64,000 nucleotides of DNA from Candidatus Sulfopaludibacter sp. SbA3 (lineage in GTDB: Bacteria > Acidobacteriota > Terriglobia > Bryobacterales > Bryobacteraceae). How positions within the stretch are numbered: the first letter of the stretch is position 1; each line of letters starts with the position of its first letter. The DNA lies in contig CAMDCN010000024.1 of assembly GCA_945890485.1 (NCBI GenBank), positions 22,723 through 86,722 on the forward strand. Direction: 5' to 3'. The position numbers and the translations under genes were made by a program. Below are positions 8,610 to 17,531 of the stretch, one piece after another. The notes below the pieces were generated by a model. That model saw only the letters and a program-made list of their open reading frames with translations, searched no databases and was not told the origin of the DNA.

Positions 8610-9362
8610 ATGCAGATCGATCTCACCGGCCGGAACGCTATCGTTACCGGCGGCGCCAATGGCATTGGCCGCGCCATGGCGCAAACGCTCGCCGCCTGTG
8701 GAGCGCAAGTTACTATCTTCGACCTCGATTCCGCTCCGCCCGTCGACGTTACGGACCGCGCCAGCTTGGAGGCCGCCTTTTCCGCCGGCCCCGCACCCGA
8801 TATTGTGATGATCAACGCGGGCACCGCGTTCATCCGGCCAATCCCCGAAACGACCCGCGAAGTCTGGGACAAGACCATCGCCCTGAACCTGACCGCCGCG
8901 TTTGAAACCCTGCAGGCCGCCGCTGCCCGCATGCGCGCCGCCGGAAAGCCGGGCGCGATCGTGATCACCGCCTCCACGAACTCATACGACGGCGAGGAGA
9001 ACCTCATCGCCTATAACGCCACCAAAGCCGGCGTCCTCGGCATCGTCCACACAGCGGCGAACGAACTCGGCCCGTATGGCATTCGCGTCAACGCCGTGAA
9101 CCCCGGCCTGATCCGCACCCGTCTGACGGCGGATTCGTTCAACACGGAAGCCGTGATCAAAGAGTATTTCCGCGCCATCCCGATGGGCCGCGGCGGCGAA
9201 CCGGAGGAAGTCGCCAAGACGGCCGTCTTCCTGGCGAGCGACTGGGCCAGCTACATTACCGGCGCAACGCTGCTGGTTGACGGCGGACAGATGGCCTGCA
9301 AATTCGGCCCCTGGCGCGATAGCGAAGCGGAGTTCGTCGACGGCCGCTGGCAGCGGCGTTAA
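8610..9362 (+). CDS. SDR-family oxidoreductase
   Basis: A classical 250-residue short-chain dehydrogenase. The dinucleotide loop is Gly14-Gly18-Gly20 in TGGANGIGRAM, the NAG motif is at 69-71, and the catalytic residues are Ser122 (ITASTNS), Tyr135 and Lys139 (YNATK). It probably oxidises or reduces a hydroxyl group of a sugar or fatty-acid-like substrate with NAD(P). It stands alone on the plus strand between two sulfatase genes, suggesting a role in sugar catabolism. Its TAA stop shares the tetramer TTAA (9359-9362) with the TAA stop of the convergent sulfatase. Confidence 0.9.
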   Translation: MQIDLTGRNAIVTGGANGIGRAMAQTLAACGAQVTIFDLDSAPPVDVTDRASLEAAFSAGPAPDIVMINAGTAFIRPIPETTREVWDKTIALNLTAAFETLQAAAARMRAAGKPGAIVITASTNSYDGEENLIAYNATKAGVLGIVHTAANELGPYGIRVNAVNPGLIRTRLTADSFNTEAVIKEYFRAIPMGRGGEPEEVAKTAVFLASDWASYITGATLLVDGGQMACKFGPWRDSEAEFVDGRWQRR

Positions 9363-10801
9363 CGCGGATACAACGGCGAATACTGCACCATCTTTTCGCG
9401 GGTGGCCAGCTTGCCTCCCTTCACCCAGGCATCGCCCCGGGCTTCGAGATGCGTGATCATGCGGCCGCGCCAGAGGCGCAACTGTGCGGCATCGTCCGTG
9501 CGGTTGTGCAGTTCGGCGCGGTCCTTGGTCAAATCAAATAGCTGCTCTTCGCCCGTGAAGCCATGGAAGATGTACTTCCAGCGGCCATCGGTGAGGGCGG
9601 TCCATTGGTTTGCGTTGTCGTAGCAGACGCCGTGTTCCAGGTCGATCCACTCGCGCCAGCCTTCTGTCTTGCCGCGGACGAGGTCGAGCATGGAACGGCC
9701 GTCGATCGGGCGGGACGGCGTGGCGTCCGCCGCGGCGAGGACGGTCGGGAACAGGTCGCGGAGTTCGACAGGCTGCAGGATCGTCTGCCCCTTCGGCGCG
9801 CCCGGAAGCCGGACGATCATCGGCACGCGCGCCGAGCCTTCGTAGGCGTACGACTTCCGCCAAAGATGGTGATCGCCGAGCATGTCGCCATGATCGGAGA
9901 GGTAGACGATCATCGTGCTCTCGGCAAGGCCACGTTTTTCCAGCGCTTCCACGATCCGGCCGATCTGCTCATCAATGAACGACACGGATGCCCAGTAGCC
10001 CTGACGTGATTCGCGCACCGTCGCGGCCCCCATGTCGCCACGCCAGATGTCGTTCTTCTCGGTGTTCCGGGCTCGATGCCGGTCCGCCCACGGCGCGACG
10101 TCGGCGGCGGGCAAAGGCCGGTCTTTATAGAAGTCCATCCAACGCTGCGGCGGGTCATACGGGCTATGGGGCCGCGCGAAGGAAACCTTCAGGAAGAACG
10201 GCTCCGGCCGCTGGTAGCCTTCGAGAAAGTTCACGGCGCAGTCGGCGGTCCAGCGCGTGGGGTGCAGCCGTTCCGGCAGGACGTACGGCTTGGCGTTGTA
10301 GTCGTTGAAGCCCACGCCGGTGGCGTCCGGGTTCAACAGCGGCGCTTGCGAGGCGAACCAACTGCGGTAGTCGCTGCGAAACTCGGGGTTCTCCGCGCGG
10401 CCGCTCTCGTCGAGTAGAACCATCTGAAAGCCGTGCGAATTCCGCTGCGGGGCATAGTGCAGTTTGCCGATCGCCGCCGTGAAGTAGCCGAGGTCGTTCA
10501 TCGCCCGCGGCATCTCGTAGGGATACTTCGCCGCCACGCGGCCATAGGCCAGCATGCCGTGGTTCCACGGCGAGAGGCCAGTAAGCAGGCAGGCGCGCGC
10601 CGGGGTGCAGGTGGGCGTTGACGAATAGGCGTTGACGAAGCGGGCGCCTTCGCGCGCCAGCCGGTCCAGGTTCGGCGTGTGCGCCGTGCCGCCCAGGCAG
10701 TCGGCCCGGTGCTGGTCCGCCATCAGGAACAGGACGTTCCTCCGGGCGGGCGTCCGCTGGAATAGCGCTGGCGCAGCCAATAGTTCCCGTCGCGAAATCA
10801 T
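9359..10801 (-). CDS. Type I sulfatase
   Basis: The 480-residue product begins MISRRELLAAPALFQRTPARRNVLFLMADQHRADCLGG; the SRREL start could be a weak Tat signal. The formylglycine motif is C-T-P-A-R with Cys65, and YLSDHGDMLGDHHLWRKS and KVSFARPHSPYDPP are the familiar second-half motifs of arylsulfatase A-like and choline-sulfatase-like enzymes. It is a different subfamily from the sulfatase at 7263-8585. Its start overlaps the stop of the DUF72 gene by 4 bp (ATGA), so it is the third gene of a GGT-DUF72-sulfatase operon. Confidence 0.92.
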   Translation of the reverse strand: MISRRELLAAPALFQRTPARRNVLFLMADQHRADCLGGTAHTPNLDRLAREGARFVNAYSSTPTCTPARACLLTGLSPWNHGMLAYGRVAAKYPYEMPRAMNDLGYFTAAIGKLHYAPQRNSHGFQMVLLDESGRAENPEFRSDYRSWFASQAPLLNPDATGVGFNDYNAKPYVLPERLHPTRWTADCAVNFLEGYQRPEPFFLKVSFARPHSPYDPPQRWMDFYKDRPLPAADVAPWADRHRARNTEKNDIWRGDMGAATVRESRQGYWASVSFIDEQIGRIVEALEKRGLAESTMIVYLSDHGDMLGDHHLWRKSYAYEGSARVPMIVRLPGAPKGQTILQPVELRDLFPTVLAAADATPSRPIDGRSMLDLVRGKTEGWREWIDLEHGVCYDNANQWTALTDGRWKYIFHGFTGEEQLFDLTKDRAELHNRTDDAAQLRLWRGRMITHLEARGDAWVKGGKLATREKMVQYSPLYPR

Positions 10802-11754
10802 ACGTCGATCCCCTCCACCACAGCTTCAATCGTCGAAGGCGCATTGCCCTCGAATCGATTATTCACGAAAATGTAGGCCGGCTGCTCCATGCCCAACGAT
10901 CGTTGGATGAGCGCCCGCAGCGCGTCGCGCGATTCGAAGTTCGGATCCTGAATCTTCTCGTACGGCGAGAAGCTCTTCACGGCGTCTTCATAGGCCCGCC
11001 CCTGCCGCAGTAGCGCGCGGACGACAGTGAAATCTGCCGTGTAGGCTTGGGGCAACGCGGTCTGCGCCGGCAGGTCCGGCATGCGTGTCCAGGCGTTGAA
11101 GATGTGGGCCACGCCGCGTTCGTGCAGCGCGTCGAAGTAGTCGCGGGTTAGGAACTCGGCGTTGCGGAGTTCCACGGCGTAGCGCGGGCCCTCCGGCAGT
11201 TTGTCGAGAAACGGAACCAGTTTTTCGAGGAAGGCATCGACATCGGGCATCGTCTTCCGGGACATCTGGCCGAACTCAAAAATCAAAACAATAGCCCGGT
11301 TGCCGTACGGCCGCAGCATTTCCAGGAACAGTTGCCGGAACAGGTCGAAATCAAGAAAGTTCGGATTTTCGAGTCCCGCCCGCCGGCCGTACCGCGCATG
11401 CGCCGGGAACACTTTCACCGTGATCTCTTCGGGCACTTTGAATGCGAACCGCAGCGAGGAAGGCGAACTGCCGAAGAGCTTTCGCCAGTACTCTTCAGAC
11501 GGAAACTGGTAGAAACTGAAGTCCCCGCAAACGATGGGAAATGTTTCGGCGTACTCTTCGAGGCACATGTCCTCAAACTTCTTAGCCGAGAACTTGCCCC
11601 GCGTGAAGTAACGGTCGGGCGTGTAGATCTGGCCCAACCAGCCTTCGTACTTCCATGAGCTTGTGCCGATCAAAATGCCGCGCTCGGCCAGACGGGCCAA
11701 CTTCTGCGCGAGCTTGGTGGGCTCCGCGGCGAACAGCGAAAGATTGCTTACCAA
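10798..11754 (-). CDS. DUF72 (YecE-like) TIM-barrel protein
   Basis: The 318-residue protein matches DUF72: ILIGTSSWKYEGWLGQIYTPDRY, FSFYQFPSEEYWRKLF, RFAFKVPEEIT, RYAVELRNAEFLT and the C-terminal YIFVNNRFEGNAPSTIEA. The family folds as a TIM barrel and has no firmly assigned reaction. It overlaps the upstream GGT gene by 7 bp and the downstream sulfatase by 4 bp, so the three genes should be translated together; the biochemical connection between them is not apparent. Confidence 0.9.
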   Translation of the reverse strand: MVSNLSLFAAEPTKLAQKLARLAERGILIGTSSWKYEGWLGQIYTPDRYFTRGKFSAKKFEDMCLEEYAETFPIVCGDFSFYQFPSEEYWRKLFGSSPSSLRFAFKVPEEITVKVFPAHARYGRRAGLENPNFLDFDLFRQLFLEMLRPYGNRAIVLIFEFGQMSRKTMPDVDAFLEKLVPFLDKLPEGPRYAVELRNAEFLTRDYFDALHERGVAHIFNAWTRMPDLPAQTALPQAYTADFTVVRALLRQGRAYEDAVKSFSPYEKIQDPNFESRDALRALIQRSLGMEQPAYIFVNNRFEGNAPSTIEAVVEGIDV

Positions 11755-13580
11755 GCCCTTGCCGTGCGGTACCCGTAGGGGTCCGCCCCCGCTTCAATCG
11801 TTCCGCCCGGCGCATAGCGAATAATCACCGGCGCCGATCCACTGGCCCACTTCGACCGCGTGCTTACCTGGTGGCCGCGCTGCGCCAACTGCTGCACGGC
11901 GCTGGGCGAGATCCGTTCGTCCAGCATCAGGTCGCCGGGGCTCATCGCATGATTGTCGAAGCTCGAAACCAGGTGGCGCGTCTGCAGCCGTGGCGCTTCG
12001 ACGGCCGACTGCGCGTTCATGCCGAAGTCGACGACATTGAGGAACATTTGCAGCAGCGCCTGGTCCTGGTTGTCGCCGCCGGGCGTTGCCAGCGCGAGGA
12101 ACGGCTTGCCATCGCGGGTAACGATGGTCGGGCTCAGCGTCACGCGAGGCCGCTTGCCGCCGGCGAGTTCGTTCGGGTGGCCTTCAATCAGCAGAAAGCT
12201 CTGCGCCCGCTGCGTCAACGGAATGCCGGTGTCGCCGGCGACCACCGAGGGCAGCCACGAACCGGAGGGCGTCACCGAGAAGATAATGCCGTCCGCATCG
12301 GCGGCCGTAACGCACGTCGTGTCGCGCGCCATCAGTTCATCGTCGATCTTGTGGTGGACCATCTCCGTTTGCGACGGGTGCAGTCCTTTCTTGCCGTCGA
12401 TCAATCCGGGCAGGAACTCCATCGAGGCCTGGTCGCCGATCTGCTTGCGGCGTTCGGCAGCGTACTCTTTTGAAAGCAGCGTGGCGGCGGGGATCTTCGA
12501 GAAGTTGGGGTCACCGTAGTAGGTATCGCGATCGGCGTAACCGAGTTTCAACGCCTCGGTGATTGTGTGCAGGTACTTCGAAGAGTTGTGTGGCATCTCG
12601 CCGAGCGAGAAGCCTTCGAGCAGATTCAACGCTTCGAGGAAAATGGGGCCCTGGCTCCAGAAGCCGGGCTTGTAGACCGTGTAGCCGTGATAGGTGGTGG
12701 AGGCTGGCTCCTCCGGCTTCAGCCGGAAGGCGGCCATGTCCTCATAGCGGATCAGGCCATCGTTCGCCTTGCTAAAGGCGTCGATCTTGCGGGCGATGTC
12801 CCCGCGATAGAAGTAGTCGCGGACGGCGTCGATGCCGCCTTGCCGGGCGGCCCCGCCCTTCACGGCACGGAGTTCCGCGGCGGCCATGGCGCGGAGGGTC
12901 CGTGCCAGATCGGGCTGGTGAAAAATGGCGCTGGGCATGGGAGTGAAGCCGGGCGGCAGGTAAGCGGCCTTGGAGGTCGGCCACAGTTCGAAGAAGCGGC
13001 GGGACCGGGCGAGGGAACTGGCGCGCATTTCGTCGAGGGGCGCGCCGTCGGCCAGCTCAATCGCCGGCTGGATCACCTCGGAGAATGACTTGGTTCCGTA
13101 TTCGCGCAGGGCCACGAGACCTGCTTCGACCATGCCGGGAACCAGCGCCGGCATCAGTCCGGCCACTGGCACCATTCCCTTCAGGCCATTCGGCTCCAGA
13201 TTCTGAATCTCGCCGGGTAGCATCCGCCGGTTGCGAAACAGTTCCGCCGTGGCGAGCTTGGGCATAGTGCCGATGCCCGCGATGGAGACGACCTTGCCCT
13301 CTTTCGTCCGGATCAGAATCGGCGCTTCTCCCCCGAAACCGAAGTGCGAATATTCGACCATACTGGCGGCAAACATGGCAGCGACGCCGGCATCCACGGC
13401 GTTGCCGCCGTTCTGCGCCAAACGCATGCCGGCATCGGCCGAAGCGTCTGTCCCGGCGCCGATCGCGATCTTCGTTCCGCGTGAGGCGAAGCGCTGCGGC
13501 CGCTCCGTCGGGGTCCGCCGCTGCGCCATGCCGACGCCGAGTAAACCGACTACGGCCAGCCCCAGGAAAACGCGCTTCAT
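11748..13580 (-). CDS. Gamma-glutamyltransferase-like Ntn hydrolase, exported
   Basis: The 610-residue proenzyme has a signal peptide (MKRVFLGLAVVGLLGVGMAQ) and the GGT fold: GGNAVDAGVAAMFAASMVE at the N-terminus and, after residue ~420, the small subunit. Autocleavage should free Thr421 in DTTCVTAADADG. In typical GGT the nucleophile motif is TTH; here the third position is Cys, and the substrate-holding GSGG-like loop reads SGSWLPSVVAGDTGIP. The role would be hydrolysis of glutathione or other gamma-glutamyl compounds, or a related acylase reaction. It heads the operon with DUF72 and sulfatase genes and is divergent from the M28 peptidase across 62 bp. Confidence 0.87.
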   Translation of the reverse strand: MKRVFLGLAVVGLLGVGMAQRRTPTERPQRFASRGTKIAIGAGTDASADAGMRLAQNGGNAVDAGVAAMFAASMVEYSHFGFGGEAPILIRTKEGKVVSIAGIGTMPKLATAELFRNRRMLPGEIQNLEPNGLKGMVPVAGLMPALVPGMVEAGLVALREYGTKSFSEVIQPAIELADGAPLDEMRASSLARSRRFFELWPTSKAAYLPPGFTPMPSAIFHQPDLARTLRAMAAAELRAVKGGAARQGGIDAVRDYFYRGDIARKIDAFSKANDGLIRYEDMAAFRLKPEEPASTTYHGYTVYKPGFWSQGPIFLEALNLLEGFSLGEMPHNSSKYLHTITEALKLGYADRDTYYGDPNFSKIPAATLLSKEYAAERRKQIGDQASMEFLPGLIDGKKGLHPSQTEMVHHKIDDELMARDTTCVTAADADGIIFSVTPSGSWLPSVVAGDTGIPLTQRAQSFLLIEGHPNELAGGKRPRVTLSPTIVTRDGKPFLALATPGGDNQDQALLQMFLNVVDFGMNAQSAVEAPRLQTRHLVSSFDNHAMSPGDLMLDERISPSAVQQLAQRGHQVSTRSKWASGSAPVIIRYAPGGTIEAGADPYGYRTARAW

Positions 13581-13642
13581 TTGGATGCCCTCACTATAAT
13601 GGAGATTCCGTCAGCAACTTGGCCGAAACCTTAAGGATACTC

Positions 13643-15190
13643 ATGCGCCGCGTTTTTTGCTTTGTCCTGTTTGTTACTTCTCTATCCGCCGAAAACAACG
13701 GCGCGATCTGGTGGAAACACGTACAGTTTCTCGCCGACGACAAGCTGGAAGGCCGGAACACGGGAAGCGAGGGGCATCGCCAGGCGGCAGCGTATGTTGC
13801 CGCGGAGTTTGAGCGGCTGGGATTGGCCGCCGCGGGAACGCAGGGCTACATGCAGCCGGTGAAGTTCTCCACGCGCCAAATCGACGAGCCGAACTCCAAG
13901 CTGGGCATCGTCCGCGAGGGGAATATCGTGCCGGTCGAACTTGGCAAGCAGGCCTACTTCGGCTTGCGGACCGATCCGTCGCCCACCGTGCAGGCGCCGA
14001 TGGTATTCGTCGGCTACGGACTGCGCGTGCCGGAGATGAAGCACGACGACCTGAAGGGGCTGAACCTGAAGGGTAAGATCGCCGTCATGTTTTCCGGCGC
14101 GCCGAAGGATTGGCCGGGGCCGCTTTCGGCGCATGTGCAATCCGGCGACGTCCGTTGGGAGCCGCTGCGGAAGATGGGCGCGATCGGGCTGATCACCATT
14201 CCCCGCGTGCAGACGACGCCGTGGCCGCGTGCTTCCGCCGCCCGCCTGCAGGCTTCGATGACCGCCATCGCCGACGAGGCCGGCCAGCAGGTATCGTTGA
14301 CCTTTAACCCCGACCACGCCGACGTGCTTTTCGCCGGGTCGGGTCATACCGTGAAGGATCTGCTTGACATCGCCGCGGCCGAGAAGCCGTTGCCCAAGTT
14401 CCCGCTGCAAGGGGAGCTTGCCGCCACCATCGCAGTGAAGCGCGGCGAGCTCGAAAGCCCGAACGTTGCGGCCAAGTTGGAAGGTTCCCATCCGAAACGG
14501 AAGAACGAGTTCATCGTAGTCAGCGCGCACTTGGATCATCTCGGCAAGACGACGTCGTTCGCGGGCGACGGCATCTTCAACGGCGCGCTCGACAACGCCT
14601 CCGGCATTGCGGCCATGCTCGAAGTGGCGCGGCTGCTAAAAGCCGGCAAACCGCTGGAGCGCAGTGTGCTGTTTGTCGCCGTCACCGGCGAAGAGAAGGG
14701 GCTGCAGGGATCCCGCTATTTCGCCCGCAACCCCACGGTTCCCGCCAAGCAGATCATCGCCAACTGCAATATGGACATGTTCATGCCGCTCCACGCGCTG
14801 AAGTTCCTGACGATGCTAGGCATCGACGAATCGACGCTCGGCGACACTGCCCGCGAGGTGGCCAAGGAGTTCAACCTACCGATCCTGCCGGATCCCATTC
14901 CGGAGCAGCGGCGGTTCATCCGCAGCGACCAGTACAGTTTCATCCGCGCGGGCATTCCGTCGCTTGCCTTCAAGTTTGGTTACGAAAAGGGTTCGCCCGA
15001 AGAGAAGCTGCAGGCCGAATGGCTGAAGACGCGGTACCACGCCGTGTCGGACGATCTCGCCCAGCCCGTCGACATTCCGGCGGCTGGCCGGTTTACGGAG
15101 TACTTGACCGCGTTAGTCGCCCGGACGGCGAACCAACCGCAGCGTCCCGCTTGGAAATCTGATAGCTTTTTCAAGCGATTCGCCAAATGA
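13643..15190 (+). CDS. M28 family zinc aminopeptidase with PA domain
   Basis: ATG at 13643 is chosen because AAGGA at 13633-13637 is correctly spaced and it gives an immediate signal peptide (MRRVFCFVLFVTSLSA); longer in-frame extensions overlap the divergent GGT gene. The 515-residue enzyme has an inserted PA-type segment (VGYGLRVPEMKHDDLKGLNLKGKIAVMF) and an M28 domain with zinc ligands in SAHLDHLG, GALDNASG, TGEEKGLQGS, NCNMDMF and RYHAVSDD. It should be an exported aminopeptidase. Its stop overlaps the start of the acyl-CoA synthetase gene (ATGA). Confidence 0.92.
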   Translation: MRRVFCFVLFVTSLSAENNGAIWWKHVQFLADDKLEGRNTGSEGHRQAAAYVAAEFERLGLAAAGTQGYMQPVKFSTRQIDEPNSKLGIVREGNIVPVELGKQAYFGLRTDPSPTVQAPMVFVGYGLRVPEMKHDDLKGLNLKGKIAVMFSGAPKDWPGPLSAHVQSGDVRWEPLRKMGAIGLITIPRVQTTPWPRASAARLQASMTAIADEAGQQVSLTFNPDHADVLFAGSGHTVKDLLDIAAAEKPLPKFPLQGELAATIAVKRGELESPNVAAKLEGSHPKRKNEFIVVSAHLDHLGKTTSFAGDGIFNGALDNASGIAAMLEVARLLKAGKPLERSVLFVAVTGEEKGLQGSRYFARNPTVPAKQIIANCNMDMFMPLHALKFLTMLGIDESTLGDTAREVAKEFNLPILPDPIPEQRRFIRSDQYSFIRAGIPSLAFKFGYEKGSPEEKLQAEWLKTRYHAVSDDLAQPVDIPAAGRFTEYLTALVARTANQPQRPAWKSDSFFKRFAK

Positions 15191-16737
15191 ACCTGCCACT
15201 TACCCCTATCCGTTTTCTATACCGCGCCGCGGACCTGTTTGAACGCCGCATCGGCATTGTTTGCGGCGAGAAGCAGTTCACCTACGGCCATTTTGCTGAG
15301 CGGTGCGAACGCCTCGCCGGGGCGCTGCTGGCGCTGGGGCTGCAGCCCGGCGACCGTGTCGCCTACCTCAGTTTCAACACGCATCTGCTGCTGGAGGGCT
15401 ACTACGGTGTCGTAATGGCTGGCGGTATCGTGATGCCGTTGAATGTGCGGCTCACCGCCGGGGAGATAACCGGCATCCTGAACCACTCGGGTGCCCGCAT
15501 CGTGTTTTATGAGCCCGACTTCGCGGGGCTGATCGCCGGACTCGCCTGCCCGGCCGTCGAACACTGGATCGCGCTCGACAAGTTCGAGATGAACGCGCCG
15601 CCGGCGCCATGCGACTGGACGAAGATCGACGAGAACCAGGTCGCGGAACTGTTCTATACGAGCGGCAGCACCGGTACTCCGAAGGGCGTCAGCCTGACGC
15701 ACCGGACGCTCTACTTGCATGCGCTTTCGCTCGCCACTACCTTCGACGATGCGAAGACGAAAGTGGATCTGCATACGATTCCGCTGTTCCACGCCAACGG
15801 CTGGGGCATGCCGCAAGCGTGCGCGATGATGGGGACAAAGCAAGTGATGGTTCGCCGGTTCGATCCGGCCGGAGTGCTGGCCCTGATCGCCGAACACAAG
15901 GCGACGGACATGTGCCTCGTCCCGACCATGGCCAACGCGTTGTTGAACTGTCCGCAATTGGGCGAGTTCGATACGTCGAGCCTTCGCCACATCATGCTTG
16001 GCGGCGCTGCTTCTTCGCCCGAGTTGATTGCGCGCCTGGAAGCCGCCTTCCATTGCGAGGCGGCGGCGGGCTACGGCCTGACGGAGACGGCGCCGGTGTT
16101 AAGCAAGTCCGGACCCAAGCCCGGCGTGACTTTCGCGAGCGACGCGGACCGCCAACGGCGCCAGGCGATGACCGGTTGGCCGCTGCCTGGGGTTGAAATC
16201 CGCGTTGTCGATCCGCAGGGCATCGACGTGCCGCGCGACGCTACCTCCATCGGGGAGATCATAACGCGCAGCGACCATGTGATGGCCGGTTACTACAACG
16301 AACCCGCCGCCACTGCTGCCGTGATGGACGGCCACTGGTTCCACACCGGCGACATGGCCGTTTGGGACGACGAAGGCTACGTGCTGATCGTTGACCGGAA
16401 GAAAGAGATCATCATCAGCGGCGGCGAAAACATCTCGTCGATCGAAGTGGAACGGGCCATCGCGGCCCATCCTTCGGTGCTCGAATGCGCCGTCGTCGCG
16501 GCGCCGGATGAGAAGTGGGGCGAGATACCGGCGGCCGTGATCGTCCGAAAGCCCGGGGCTGAATTGGCTACTGAGGAGTTGCTTGCGTTTCTCGGCGAAC
16601 GCCTCGGGCGCTTCAAGCATCCGCGCATCATTGAGTTTCGGGCCGAAGCGCTCCCGAAGACCGGCACGGGCAAGATCCGGAAGCTGGAACTGAAGGAAGC
16701 GTTCTGGTCCGGCAAGGAAAAACGAGTTCAAGGGTAA
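15187..16737 (+). CDS. AMP-forming acyl-CoA synthetase
   Basis: A 516-residue ANL-superfamily ligase with every core motif: the P-loop-like LFYTSGSTGTPKGVSLTH, GYGLTETAPV, the hinge region DRKKEIIISGGENISSIEVE and the C-terminal catalytic lysine in LPKTGTGKIRK. The HTIPLFHANGWGMPQ segment resembles medium- or long-chain fatty acid/dimethylsulfoniopropionate-type ligases (AlkK/FadD3-like), but the chain length is not predictable. It is cytosolic and translated in a chain with the peptidase upstream and prmA downstream (one-base overlap TAATG). Confidence 0.93.
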   Translation: MNLPLTPIRFLYRAADLFERRIGIVCGEKQFTYGHFAERCERLAGALLALGLQPGDRVAYLSFNTHLLLEGYYGVVMAGGIVMPLNVRLTAGEITGILNHSGARIVFYEPDFAGLIAGLACPAVEHWIALDKFEMNAPPAPCDWTKIDENQVAELFYTSGSTGTPKGVSLTHRTLYLHALSLATTFDDAKTKVDLHTIPLFHANGWGMPQACAMMGTKQVMVRRFDPAGVLALIAEHKATDMCLVPTMANALLNCPQLGEFDTSSLRHIMLGGAASSPELIARLEAAFHCEAAAGYGLTETAPVLSKSGPKPGVTFASDADRQRRQAMTGWPLPGVEIRVVDPQGIDVPRDATSIGEIITRSDHVMAGYYNEPAATAAVMDGHWFHTGDMAVWDDEGYVLIVDRKKEIIISGGENISSIEVERAIAAHPSVLECAVVAAPDEKWGEIPAAVIVRKPGAELATEELLAFLGERLGRFKHPRIIEFRAEALPKTGTGKIRKLELKEAFWSGKEKRVQG

Positions 16738-17531
16738 TGCACTCTCTCACGATTGAATGTTCGCAGGACGAGAAGGACGAACTGCTCGGCCGGCTCTGGG
16801 AATTGGATACGGCCGGGGTGACCGAGGAGGATCTGACGGCGAATCGCGTCAACCTGCGGGCGTTCTTTAGCGAGGAGTTTGACGCCTCGGAGTTCGCGGC
16901 CTTTAACCCCGAATGGCAGGAGGAGCCCGACGTCGATTGGCAGGCCGAGTCGGAAGCCGCTTGGCCGGGGCGGCCGGTCGGAGAGCGGCTGTTCGTCGCG
17001 CCGCCGTGGTGCGAGGAGCCGACGCCACCCGGGCGCGAACGGCTGGTTATCAACCCCGGCGTTGCCTTCGGGACGGGCGCGGATACTACGACACAGCTAG
17101 CCCTCGAAGTGCTGGAACGTACGGTGCAGCCGGGCGACCGGGTCTTCGACTTCGGTACGGGCTCCGGAATACTTGCTTTGGCCGCGTTGCGCCTCGGCGC
17201 GGCGCAGGTGCATGGCTGCGACATCGACCATGACGCTGTCGTGGCAGCCCGGGATGACATGCCGCCGGAGATTGGATTGTTCACGGGCACGCTGCGGTCG
17301 ATCCAGCCGCAGTGGGCCGACGTGATCTTCGCCAACATCAACGCTGAGACCGTAGCGCACAACGCCGATGAGCTGAAGCGCGTGTTGAAGCCCGGCGGCC
17401 GGTTGATTGTCGGCGGCATTCCGCCGCGGCACGCCGACCGCGTGATCAAAGCTTTGGGCGCGCAGGAGTGGACCTTGCGCGAACGGGTCGACCGCGATAT
17501 TTGGGTCTGCATGGCTTGGGAGGACAAATGA
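16737..17531 (+). CDS. prmA: Ribosomal protein L11 methyltransferase
   Basis: The 264-residue protein ends with a class I SAM methyltransferase domain: FDFGTGSGILALAALRLGA is motif I, GCDIDHDAVVAARDD motif II, and IFANINAETV the PrmA-specific counterpart of the NPPY loop. The upstream NPGVAFGTGADTTTQLALEVL is diagnostic for PrmA, which trimethylates L11 in E. coli. The N-terminal L11-recognition domain is shorter than in the ~293-residue E. coli enzyme. It overlaps the preceding gene by one base and the following gene by four. Confidence 0.9.
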   Translation: MHSLTIECSQDEKDELLGRLWELDTAGVTEEDLTANRVNLRAFFSEEFDASEFAAFNPEWQEEPDVDWQAESEAAWPGRPVGERLFVAPPWCEEPTPPGRERLVINPGVAFGTGADTTTQLALEVLERTVQPGDRVFDFGTGSGILALAALRLGAAQVHGCDIDHDAVVAARDDMPPEIGLFTGTLRSIQPQWADVIFANINAETVAHNADELKRVLKPGGRLIVGGIPPRHADRVIKALGAQEWTLRERVDRDIWVCMAWEDK

